Assembly (NCBI GenBank): GCA_014529385.2
Contig: CM043967.1
Location: 86,417,278-86,479,277 of the forward strand
Direction: 5' to 3'
Source: Adiantum capillus-veneris
Lineage: Eukaryota > Streptophyta > Polypodiopsida > Polypodiales > Pteridaceae
Length of the DNA stretch: 62,000 nt
Under the pieces are notes generated by a model that worked only from the letters and a program-made list of their open reading frames with translations, made no database searches and was not told the DNA's origin. The translations under genes and the position numbers were made by a program. Position 1 is the first letter of the stretch, and each line of letters opens with the position of its first letter. Shown here piece after piece: positions 33,333-42,706 of this stretch.

Positions 33333-34776
33333 TCACTTTTCACAGCTAGTCTCCTTAAACACACAGGGCAGCAAGGGTTCTGATGCTGATGAACAATCAC
33401 CTACTCGTTCAGCAGCGCTCTTGGCCTGCAAATCCACACCTCTTTGAAATCCATCCCAAGAATTGCATACCTCCGTCTCCCAATCCATAAAGTACAAGAG
33501 GCCGAGGTAACCAACAACTTGCACAACTATGCCCACAATCAAACCCACCCAAAGCCCCTAAACATGATAAAACAACTTCAGTCCCAGTTGCACATGGGCC
33601 AAAGGCACATGATCCCACCAATGCTCCATATAAAAAACTTACAACCATAGCCATGCGCACGCACAAAAGCAGTAGGATAAGCAAAAACAGCCACTCACAC
33701 CATTTCTTTCTTCTTTTTTTTGTGTTTTGCTTGAATGCCTGACTCAGACTCCCACATGCACCTCAAACAATGCCTCATTTTCGGACATGCGTATGTCGGG
33801 AAGAAAATCATCTATCTTTACACTATTTTTCTCAAAATCTAGGCAGGATTTTTCCTTTTCTCCCTCTCTCAATGGCATTTTTTAAGAATAAAGGAGTACA
33901 ATTGTAAAGTCATCTTTCAACATAGCCTAATACTACATGACCAGCCCTGGTCCCTCAAAAATAGACATAGCTAGAAAATGCATGATCACAAAAGACAAAT
34001 GCCCAAAGACAGCAAAAGCAGCACTTTGCTTATATACAAAGTGTCAATGACTTGTAGAATCCTCTAGCAAAGTTGCAGTTCTGATAAGGACATAAATTGT
34101 AGTAAGGCTGTCTTTTTATGCAATAGCTTAACATGAGGAAAGCTAGAGTTTGCTGATCTTTTGCAAAAGACAGAGGATTTACCAATTAACTGACAAAATG
34201 TTTCTAAAAGTCGCATTCCAGACATCGAATAGAAGCAAAATGTTGAACAATGTGTTCAAATACAACCTTGCATCCGAGTAAGACCTTATTATGCTCATGT
34301 TCAACTTCAAAACAACAAGCCAGAGTTTGCAGAGACGGACCTTTCCTTGAAGATGAGCTGCAAACGCGAGAAGATAACCTGTCGGTAGTCCGGCTTTCTG
34401 CCATTCCGCACCCCTTATGACTCTTGCACATACATCGGTGAGCATCACTGCTTTCAAAAAGAAAACACTTTTAGAGACAAAATTTAGAGGTAAATTGACT
34501 AAATTTGAAGGTTTTTACACTAAATTTATCTAGATTTTGTGGGTTACTTAACCTTCAGATTTGTAGTTTACAAGTTGTAGGTGGGATTACACTAAACCTA
34601 GGTTTTGTTTCAAACATAATATTCAGCTATCTAGAAAAGCTTCCACACCAGGGAGCACTGCTTGCAGAGCATCAAAGGCTGATGAGGTTGCAAAAAAGGG
34701 GACAAAGGATGCTATAGCCGCAACCACCTCCGCATCACTGCTATAAATCTGGCCCTACAAATGCAATGTTCAATGG

Positions 34777-34839
<63 letters not shown>

Positions 34840-36278
34840 GCAAAAACACACATTCTTACCAGGTCATCAAGGCAGAGGGGATAGCAACTTGAATGAGGCT
34901 ATTCAAATCATGCGGAGCAGCAGAAAAGGCGCCTGGCAAGCTGCACAAGTCGTTGAAAATGTCACATAAAGAGAGAGAGAAAGGACAATAATCGGCATGG
35001 ATAATGCTGTTTGCAAGGGCAGCGCCTTTGTAGCCAAGGCTAGACTGGAAGACCAAGACCCAGCAGATGGGCACATGAAGCATCAAAGTGATCGTGAGGC
35101 AAACAAATACTGGTATGACGATGCTCTGAGTTTGCAAGAACTTCATGATGGGCATATAAAATGCAATGGCAAATAAGGCGGGAATGAGCCATTGTCCGTA
35201 GGTTCCCGCTTTGCTGGCACGTTGTGTGTCTTGTCCTAGTGCACCAAATATTTGCTCAATGAAGATTCACAAGATTGAAAGTGCATTTAGCACTATCATC
35301 ATTCTTTGCATGTAGACTCCCAACATCTTGTAGCCTCTGGCTCCAAATGACTGCCCACATGGCGTCTCTAACGCACCACTCGTTCCCATCTGCCCTATCA
35401 GAAAATCATGACAAGGCCCTCATCTCTCTTGATACAGAAAGAAAAAAGCACAGTAAGTCTTTCACATGAAGTGACACATAATTCTATGACAAGTATAGCT
35501 CTCAGTGTGCCGGTGATTCTTTTTTCCGGTAAGATGCAAACTGGAATTTTGCAAATTTGCAGGATTTATGAACTATTTCCTTGTTTTTTTCCTGGTTTTT
35601 TTTCCTCTTATTCTCATTTGAAACCTGCTAATCTGAATTCTGAACTGACTCTAGGCTAAGCTGAGGCAAACCTTTCCAGCACGTTGTTTGCTTTCATGAC
35701 TTTGCTTTGAAGCTCAGAGTATTAATGATTTTCAAGGACTAGACCAGTTTTTGTATCAGCTCCAAGCCAAGCACATCAACTCTGTGCATTAGCTTTTCAA
35801 ATGAGCACCACACATAATCAAGTTCATCTCTCCAGGAAGATAACAATAAAACTTTTTTCTAAGACCTTGGAAATGATGAATAAATGCATGATTCTGTTAA
35901 TCAAAAATCTCTCTTGAAATCTAACAATGGCAATAATGAAATGATGGAAGAGCAGTTCAAAAAAAACCTTTAGAGTTTCCATGCACAAATGATGCCATTT
36001 CCATTTAAAGGCGCATGCGTGCGCGCAGGCACATGGACACACACAAACACACTGAAATAAGGACAAAGCACACACATTGAAGAGCATGAAAATAAGTACA
36101 ATATATGCGATGCTACGTTCAAAGCATGCCACTGCAATCCAACACATAGCCTGGAGAAGAAATATGTTCTGAATAAACAAGCAACGCTATAACCGGTGAC
36201 AACGGCAAACGAAGTGTCCAAAGAGGCAGCAGAGAGCTCGACCGAGCCCATATGGCTGACGAAGGCGGTAGAGACCAA
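33333..36278 (-). pseudogene. MATE-family efflux transporter, broken, five exons recognisable
   Basis: MATE proteins are 12-helix membrane antiporters that export organic compounds. Minus-strand exons: E1 ~36278-36193 (FVSHMGSVELSAASLD); E2 ~35390-34860 (ALETPCGQSFGARGYKMLG, FLQTQSIVIPVFVCL, SSLGYKGAALANSI, VAIPSALMT); E3 34740-34649 (SDAEVVAAIASFVPFF); E4 34420-34341 (VIRGAEWQK, LLAFAAHLQGK); E5 33557-33333 (GLWVGLIVGIVVQVVGYLGL). GT/AG borders fit at the E2 donor, both E3 sites, both E4 sites and the E5 acceptor. Lesions: no N-terminal start, TGA at 35267-35269, no exon for the helix 7-8 region between E2 and E3 (a (CA)n tract sits there), and about 12 residues lacking in E4. This could be one family member lost after duplication; a decayed relative lies near 29 kb. 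Confidence 0.85.
34780..34832. repeat. (CA)n microsatellite inside MATE pseudogene
   Basis: Lies between E2 and E3, where coding sequence for the central helices would be expected. Confidence 0.95.
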
Positions 36279-36333
36279 CTAGCTCGTGCGACCCGCCTAC
36301 CAGCGGGTCTCGCTCGCTCTTACCATTGGTATA

Positions 36334-36520
36334 TGTGTGTGTGTGTGTGTGTGTGTGTTTATAAATCTCCCCATCACATGCATGCACACACACACACAAT
36401 GGAGAATTGTTTATGCATGCTCAAATGCCAGTGTCCCACTCCGTCTTTGGCACGCGCATGAGAGAGGGGGGGGGGGGCGGGGGGGGGGGGGGGGAAGAGG
36501 GGATGGGGGGGGACCTAGCT
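36334..36520. repeat. (GT)n run and G-rich tract
   Basis: (GT)n at 36334-36358. 36463-36515 is nearly all G in runs of 8-16, with potential to form G-quadruplexes on the plus strand. It lies just upstream of the MATE E1 in its orientation. Confidence 0.85.
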
Positions 36521-36697
36521 TCAAAGTTTAAACTCCAACGTGGAGCAAGACATCACACTGGCTCGAGTCTCGCAAAACCAACATGCCATTTTAGCATAGT
36601 TTCACATAAGAGAGAGAGCGCTGAGTTGACGATGTTGCGCTTTCAAATAAAAGCTGACCACCTCTAACAATAGCCACCCCCCACATTGCACTTTTTC

Positions 36698-36700
<3 letters not shown>

Positions 36701-36748
<48 letters not shown>

Positions 36749-36799
36749 GCAGCAGCGAGCAAAAGAGGAGCTGCAAGCAAAAGATACAGAAACAGCATC

Positions 36800-36887
<88 letters not shown>
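36701..36887. repeat. Two (CT)n tracts flanking a 57-bp LINE-5'-like piece
   Basis: (CT)n at 36701-36746 and 36804-36887. The stretch between them begins gcagcagcgagca, similar to the first bases after the next (CT)n at 37648 (gtagcagcgagca). Confidence 0.8.
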
Positions 36888-36888
<1 letters not shown>

Positions 36889-37576
36889 GCGGAGTACCAG
36901 CAGAGGCCGGGACATGCTCCCTGTGTGACATCGAGCCCGAGACAGAGTTGTACTACACATGCCACTGCCCCGTCTACTACGAGATACGAGGCCGCTTCCA
37001 TTGCTTGTTCAGAGAGGGCTTTGGACCATTCTCTAGAGTCATGCGGTACGAGGATCAGAGATACCTGGGTCTGTTTTTGCTCGAGCTGCTCAGACACAGA
37101 GAGAGCCTGATGAGAGGAGAGGCTAGCCAGTCTCAAAGACAGATCACAGACTTCTTTAGAGCTGCCACTGGACACCCGGAGGAGTTACTACCACAGCAGA
37201 GCTCGTCGCCTTACACCTGAGGCACACTGATCGACCGAGCGACTGAGCTAGGGAGATCCAGATGCCCACGATTGCGGAGGACTACACAGCATCGACGGAG
37301 GCTGCATCAAAGGATTCGAATCACTTTGGCTCGACATGCACGACGCCTAGTCAGACTACTGACCATGGAGGAGATTGATGAGATCCGCAAGCGACCGATG
37401 CTGGATCTCCTGTGATCTAGCTATCCCAGCTAGATGTTTAGCTGCTTAGTTCACACCTAGCAATTTAGGATTCCATAGTATTTTATTTTGTCATTTTGTC
37501 ATCTTACATTGTAACTTTCTGGTCTCATAGGTCACTTTGGTCTTTTGAAGACGTTAATATAACATTTCATTTCATC

Positions 37577-37580
<4 letters not shown>
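36888..37580 (+). mobile_element. LINE 3' fragment (ORF2 C-terminus and 3'UTR) bounded by (CT)n
   Basis: Coding starts at once after (CT)n with the C-terminal zinc segment ([19 protein letters not shown], pattern C-x2-C-x8-H/Y-x3-C) and [19 protein letters not shown]. It runs in one frame, with a TGA at 37218-37220 where related copies have R or S, to a stop at 37413-37415 (MEEIDEIRKRPMLDLL). The 3'UTR ends ...GGTCTCATAGGTC (37521-37533)...gaagacgttaatata, then (CT)n. This is a 5'-truncated LINE with (CT)n on both sides. Confidence 0.85.

Positions 37581-37647
<67 letters not shown>
37581..37647. repeat. (CT)n microsatellite after LINE 3' end
   Basis: Pure CT of about 67 bp between the 3' end of one LINE fragment and the probable 5' end of the next LINE. 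Confidence 0.95.
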
Positions 37648-37649
<2 letters not shown>

Positions 37650-38177
37650 AGTAGCAGCGAGCAGGGGACGCGCAGCATCTCTTTCTTTGATACAACAGCA
37701 GCACGAGTCACAACAGGGCGGTAGGGAGCAGGGGACGCGCATGGCAGAACTCACACAAGCTGTCTCGCACGTAGGGCAAGGCAGAGGCAGAGACGCAGGC
37801 TGTCTCGCGCGTAGGGCAAAGCAGAGGCAGAGGCGCAGGCTTTTCACGCTCTCTCTCTCCTGCATCTCTCTAGCAACCTCCTTGATCTCGTTTTCTGTTG
37901 CACTGGTGTTTATTGTATCTGAAGGTCATCATTTGCGTGCTCGCTCCACTTTGAAGGTCATCATCTGCGCAAAGAAGACCTCACAGCAATGAGCCAATCA
38001 CTTGCAACATGAGGATGATGAGCCACAACTTCAACACTTTGACTTTGAAACAAATTCGATGATCATAGTTGCGTCGCTACCAGGAGCAACTTCCGATTTC
38101 TTTTCAGTTCAATTCCTCGTCGGCTAGATCTTTAAGGTCTCTTGGGACAGTTTCCTACGACGTTAAAACTCTCTTCT

Positions 38178-38180
<3 letters not shown>

Positions 38181-38243
<63 letters not shown>
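38181..38243. repeat. (CT)n microsatellite before LINE C ORF1
   Basis: Pure CT of about 63 bp, directly upstream of ORF1 coding sequence. Confidence 0.95.
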
Positions 38244-38246
<3 letters not shown>

Positions 38247-38250
38247 TCAG

Positions 38251-39079
38251 CCATTGAAAGAGAGTTGAAAGAATGCAAAGCTCACATGGATGAGTGGAAG
38301 AAGGAGAAGAACTCACTTCTTGAATGGAAAAAGAGGGAGAAACAGGCGAGGGAACTAGAGCGCAAGGAGTTCCGGGCTGAAATTCAAGCTCTAAAAGGTA
38401 GCATCTCAGCCCTTCGGAGGAACTCGCCGAAACCAAAGAGAGAGGACGCCTTGAAGATGGAGAAATTCAGCCATCAATGATAGATGAGTTGAATAGTATA
38501 CGAGCACAAGTCAAAGAAATAAAGGAGGAAGGAGAAAAGAAGACCTCATGGGTGGAGGTTCTCTCCAAAACGCAAAAGAAGGTGGAAGAGGCTGAAAAGT
38601 GGATTGAAGTTGTCAAGAAGGGGAAGGGCAAGGACATTCCGGCTACACCCGACATCATCAACAAGACACTTGAAGAGGAGCAACGAAGAAGGGTACACGC
38701 TCTACACGTGAGAGTGACTGGCCTAAAAGATTCTAATAAGGTGGACCAAGAGGTGAAGAGCCTCATGTCAATGATGGGGGTGGAGAAGCCCTCGCACACA
38801 CAAGCTTGGAGAGTGGGCAAGAAGAGTGAAAGTAATGGGGAGAGTTCAAAAGAACGGGCTCTCATTTTGCGCTTTCCCTCCATGGAAGAAAAGAAAGACT
38901 TTTTAAAGAAGAGGCCAACCCTCAAGAAAACAGGTATCCTTTTAGGAGATGACCTTACCCTCTCACAACTTGCACATATGAGAGAGGTCATGCCGGAGAT
39001 TATAGCAGCAAGGGAGAAGGGAAAGTTAGCCTTCTACAGAAATGGGCGAGTAGTGATTACAGAGCACCGCTCTACATGA
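38251..39079 (+). pseudogene. LINE C ORF1, one frameshift
   Basis: The coiled-coil half reads IERELKECKAHMDEWKKEKN, then shifts frame near 38411 (cccttcggagg). The second frame covers EEVKSL-type helices, an RRM-like strand (VHALHVRVTGLKDSN) and a C-terminal RNA-binding block (ALILRFPSMEEKKDFLKKRP; LLGDDLTLSQLAHMREVMP; KLAFYRNGRVVITEHR), ending at 39077-39079. The order matches the other ORF1s in the window. The protein would bind element RNA. The true start is not clear because CT repeat lies just upstream. Confidence 0.75.
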
Positions 39080-39087
39080 CGGTGCGA

Positions 39088-39100
39088 GACCTATGGGACC
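39088..39100 (+). other. 13-nt inter-ORF motif GACCTATGGGACC
   Basis: Between ORF1 stop and ORF2 start of LINE C. It pairs with GGTCTCATAGGTC in its own 3'UTR (48334-48346) with one G-U pair. Confidence 0.6.
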
Positions 39101-39211
39101 ACTCTCAGGATGGCGGTTTGGAACTATAATGGTTCGTATAGACTTGATGTGGGGGCCTTTGAGGACAGCTTCAGAGACAGAGACATTGTTTTCTACTCAG
39201 AGACTCATCAG

Positions 39212-39407
39212 TGTTGGGTTAAAGGCCTAATGCCGCCCTCTTTGTACATTTAACAATGTATAAAGTCATATTTTCAACTTTGGCCATGTTCACATTTGAA
39301 CATGGCCTAAGGTCATTTTTTAAGACCTTTTAAAAGGTCCAAAGTTAAAAAAGGGAACAAGTGAGGCCTCAAGAACCTCACTAGCGAATTCCCCCAAATC
39401 GTACGAG

Positions 39408-39474
<67 letters not shown>

Positions 39475-39586
39475 ATTTTCGATTTTCATCGCCACCTCTC
39501 TCTCCCTCTTTCGTCTATGCTCAGTGTGCACAAACCTGCACTCTTTCACCTTCTCTTCCACCTGGTGAAGCCCACCTGCTTCAACA
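39212..39586 (+). repeat. copia-3 5' LTR with expanded (CT)n
   Basis: 375 bp. Contains (CT)n at 39410-39466, which in the 3' LTR is only about four CT units. The other differences are few. Confidence 0.92.
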
Positions 39587-39588
39587 AC

Positions 39589-39600
39589 TGGTATCAGAGC
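39589..39600 (+). other. copia-3 primer-binding site (initiator Met tRNA)
   Basis: TGGTATCAGAGC two bases after the LTR. Confidence 0.93.
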
Positions 39601-40087
39601 CAAATTAGGGTTTCAAAAGCTTTGCGCAGGTGGCTGGACAGCAAGCAAAAGGCTTCTCTCGCATCAAATTCTCGCTTTCATCGCGAAGCCCCTTGCTTCC
39701 GGTGTCACCTAGAGTGATTAGGGTTCCCAAAACAGCCTAAAACAGGCTAAAATTAGGTCAAAACGGGTAAAAACCAGAAAATTACAGGCCAAAACAGCAA
39801 AAATGCAGGTGTTCTAAATCGATTCCCGTGAATGCCCCTTGCTTTTCCCACTCAAAACAGGTCCATTTGATGCAAATTGATGCGCCAAAACAGTAAATTT
39901 GCAGAAAATTCAGAATTGGACTGTTTTTATGTACACAAATTGAGGTTTATGTACGCCTTTTGTGGGTTTATGCAAGTACGCATTGGGGATACTTGTTAAT
40001 TGCTGAAATTTTCAGCACATTGTATGCAACGTGCGGTACATTGTGATCACTAGAAAACACTTTTCTGTTGCATTTTTATCCATGCAA

Positions 40088-40857
40088 ATGGCCTCTACTT
40101 CCTCGTCGTCTGATACCAAGAGCTTCATGGAAATCAAGCGATTTGACGGTACAGGTTTCTACCTATGGCAGGACAGGATGCATGGGATTTTGTTCCTCAA
40201 GGATTGTGAGGACGCCCTTTTGGCTGTAAAGCCTGAGGATATGCCGGATGAGGATTGGGCCAAGCTCAACAAGAGGGCAAAGGCCTACATCAAAATGGCT
40301 GTGACCGATGACATTCTGGTGGACATAAAGGGCTTGGACAGTGCACATGCAATTTGGCATAAGTTGAAGGCCACTTATGAGAATGCCACCCCTGTGAATC
40401 AGGTGCATTTGATGCGCAAACTGGTGAACATGATGCTTGACGAAGCCAAGTCGGCTTTTCAGTACTTAAGTGCTTTCACCTGTGTTATGAGTCAGCTAGT
40501 ACAGGATACTCGGCTTCAACCTTTTGATGACAAGTTGAAAGCCATATTTTTGTTGATGACTTTGCCAGACTCTTGGGAAACGCTTGTGGTTTCTTTGAGT
40601 AATAGCCCCAACCTCACATATGATGGAGTGAGAGGCTCCATCTTAAATGAGGAAATTAGACGCAAGTCTAGTAGTGGGGAAGGTGGCAGTTCTGCTTACA
40701 ATGCGAGAGGCAGAAGTCAGAAGCAAAATACAGGTACCAAGACTCAAAACAGGAGCAAAAGCAAGTCTAGGGATAAGGATGTGACTTGTTATCAGTGTGG
40801 CAGAAAAGGCCATAAGAAGCCAGATTCCAGGTATTTCAAGAAAGAGCAAGAAAGGCG
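40088..40857 (+). pseudogene. copia-3 gag, fused to RT by deletion
   Basis: The likely start is MASTSSSSDTKSFMEIKRFDG at 40088; an in-frame upstream ATG at 40031 lies in the leader. The copia gag core is present (FYLWQDRMHGILF; AIWHKLKATYENATPVNQVH; LMTLPDSWETLVVSLSNS). The zinc knuckle reads CYQCGRKGHKKPDS, with Ser in place of the last Cys, so metal binding is probably lost. About 12 residues later the sequence switches to the start of RT (MQEEIKSLHANN at 40858) in another frame, while the gag frame itself runs into nonsense to 40999. Protease and integrase are missing between them. Confidence 0.88.
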
Positions 40858-42345
40858 ATGCAAGAGGAAATCAAATCTTTGCATGCAAATAATACTTGGG
40901 ATCTTGTGCCATTGCCTAAAGGAAGAAAGGCTCTTCCTAACAAATGGGTTTACAAGGTCAAATGTGTTGATGGAAAGCTTAAGTATAAAGCAAGGTTAGT
41001 TGCTAAAGGGTATGCACAGAAAGAGGGGATTGACTTTCAAGAGATCTTTTCTCCTGTTGTAAAGCTTACGACATTGCGTGTCCTTTTTGCTCTCGCTGCA
41101 ATGCTTGACTTAGAATTAAATCAAATGGATGTAAAAACAGCTTTTCTTCATGGTGACATTGAAGAAGATATCTACATGAAGCAAACTGAGGGTTTTGTAG
41201 TTCCTGATAGAAAGGAACTTGTATGCAAACTAAGAAGGGCACTGTATGGTTTGAGGCAGTCATCACGTCAGTGGTACAAAAAGTTTGATACTTTTATGCT
41301 GTCTCAAGGCTTTAAACGCAGCCATTCAGACCATTGTTTGTATACAAAGAAGGATAATGATGGAAGTCCTATAATCCTTGTGCTATATGTAGATGATATG
41401 TTGATTGCTAGGAAGCATAAGTCTACCATTGATTCTCTTAAACGTTAGCTGAATTCAGCTTTTGCAATGAAGGATTTAGGTGATGCTGAGCACATCTTGG
41501 GCATGAGAATCAAGAGAGATAGAAAGCTGAAATTGCTCTTCTTATCTCAAGAAAAGTACATTGCTAAAGTACTTGATAGGTTTAACATGGCTGAAGCTAA
41601 GTCACTTGGAGTACCTTTACCTCCACACACAAAACTTAGCAGAGCCGATTGCCCAAAGGATGACGTGGTAGTGAATGCTATGAAGGGAATCCCTTATGCA
41701 TCAGCTTGTGGTTCTCTTATGTATGCTATGGTTGCCACTCGTCCTGACATTGCCCATGCGGTGGGAGTTGTTAGTAGATACATGTCCAATCCCGGCAAAG
41801 CACATTGGGAAGCTGTGAAATGCATTCTGAGATCCTTGTCAGGTACACAATCTAGGTGTATATGCTATGGCAAAAGTGACCTGAAGTTGCAGGGCTATTG
41901 TGATGCAGATATGGCAGGTGACTTGGATACCAGGAAGTCCACTAGTGGCTATGTGTTTGCTATTGCTGGTGGTGCTCTCTCTTGGTGTTCACGACTGCAA
42001 AAAATTGTGGCATTGAGTACTACTGAGGCTGAATATATTTCAGTCACTGAGGCTTCTAAAGAGGCCATATGGTTGGGCAAACTTGTCAAAGAGCTTGGTA
42101 TGCCTGCTAGTACTCCTGTCTTGGGATGTGATAGCCAGAGTGCTGTCTATTTGGCCAAGAATGCCATGTTTCATGCACGGACAAAGCACATTGATGTGCA
42201 ATACCACTTCATACGACAGGTATTGGAGGATGGTCTAGTCACCTTGACTAAGATTTACACACCTGATAACCCTGCAAATGTTCTCACCAAGAGCCTTGCT
42301 AAAGCTCAGCATGAGCATTGCATACAGATGGTGGGAGTTGGATAA
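40858..42345 (+). pseudogene. copia-3 reverse transcriptase and RNase H, one nonsense codon
   Basis: One frame with TAG at 41446-41448 as its only interruption. RT blocks: NTWDLVPLPKGRKALPNKWV, ARLVAKGYAQKEG, QMDVKTAFLHGDIEEDI and LVLYVDDMLIAR (YVDD catalytic pair). After the stop: AMKDLGDAEHILGMRI, then RNase H with GYCDADMAGDLDTRKS, STTEAEYISVTEASKE and GCDSQSAVYLAKN, and NPANVLTKSL at the end. Closest in the window to copia-1 in the RNase H region. If the TAG were read through, a near-complete RT-RNase H would be coded. Confidence 0.92.
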
Positions 42346-42380
42346 CTTAAAGGCGCCACTTATGCCTTTAAGTCAGAGGT

Positions 42381-42706
42381 TGTTGGGTTAAAGGCCCTAA
42401 TGCCACCCTCTTTGTACATTTTACAATGTATAAAGTCATATTTTCAGCTTTGGCCATGTTCACATTTGAACATGGCCTAAGGTCAATTTTTAATACCTTT
42501 TAAAAGGTCCAAAGTTAATAAAGGGAACAAGTGAGGCCTCAAGAACCTCACTAGCGAATTCCCCCAAATCATACGAGCCTCTCTCTCTGTGTGTATTTTC
42601 GATTTCCATTGCCACCTCTCTCTCCCTCTTTCGCCTATGCTCAGTGTGCACAAACCTGCACTCTTTCACCTTCTCTTCCACCTGGTGAAGCCCACCTGCT
42701 TCAACA
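42381..42706 (+). repeat. copia-3 3' LTR
   Basis: 326 bp, same ends as the 5' LTR. The purine tract agtcagaggt lies directly before it. Confidence 0.92.

Larger units (their letters stand above)
39212..42706 (+). mobile_element. Ty1/copia element copia-3, internally deleted, nested in LINE C
   Basis: LTRs 39212-39586 and 42381-42706 with TG...CA ends, iMet primer site 39589-39600, purine tract before 42381. Flanks are atcag and atcaa, a near 5-bp duplication. Gag is fused directly to RT; protease and integrase are gone, so it needs helper proteins. Removing the element plus one flank copy keeps LINE ORF2 in phase across the site. Confidence 0.93.

Noticed and set aside
36798-36931. Long 'RERERE' and 'SLSLSL' reading frames here and at all other GA/CT tracts
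   Set aside because: They are translations of dinucleotide repeats, open because GA/CT repeats lack stops.
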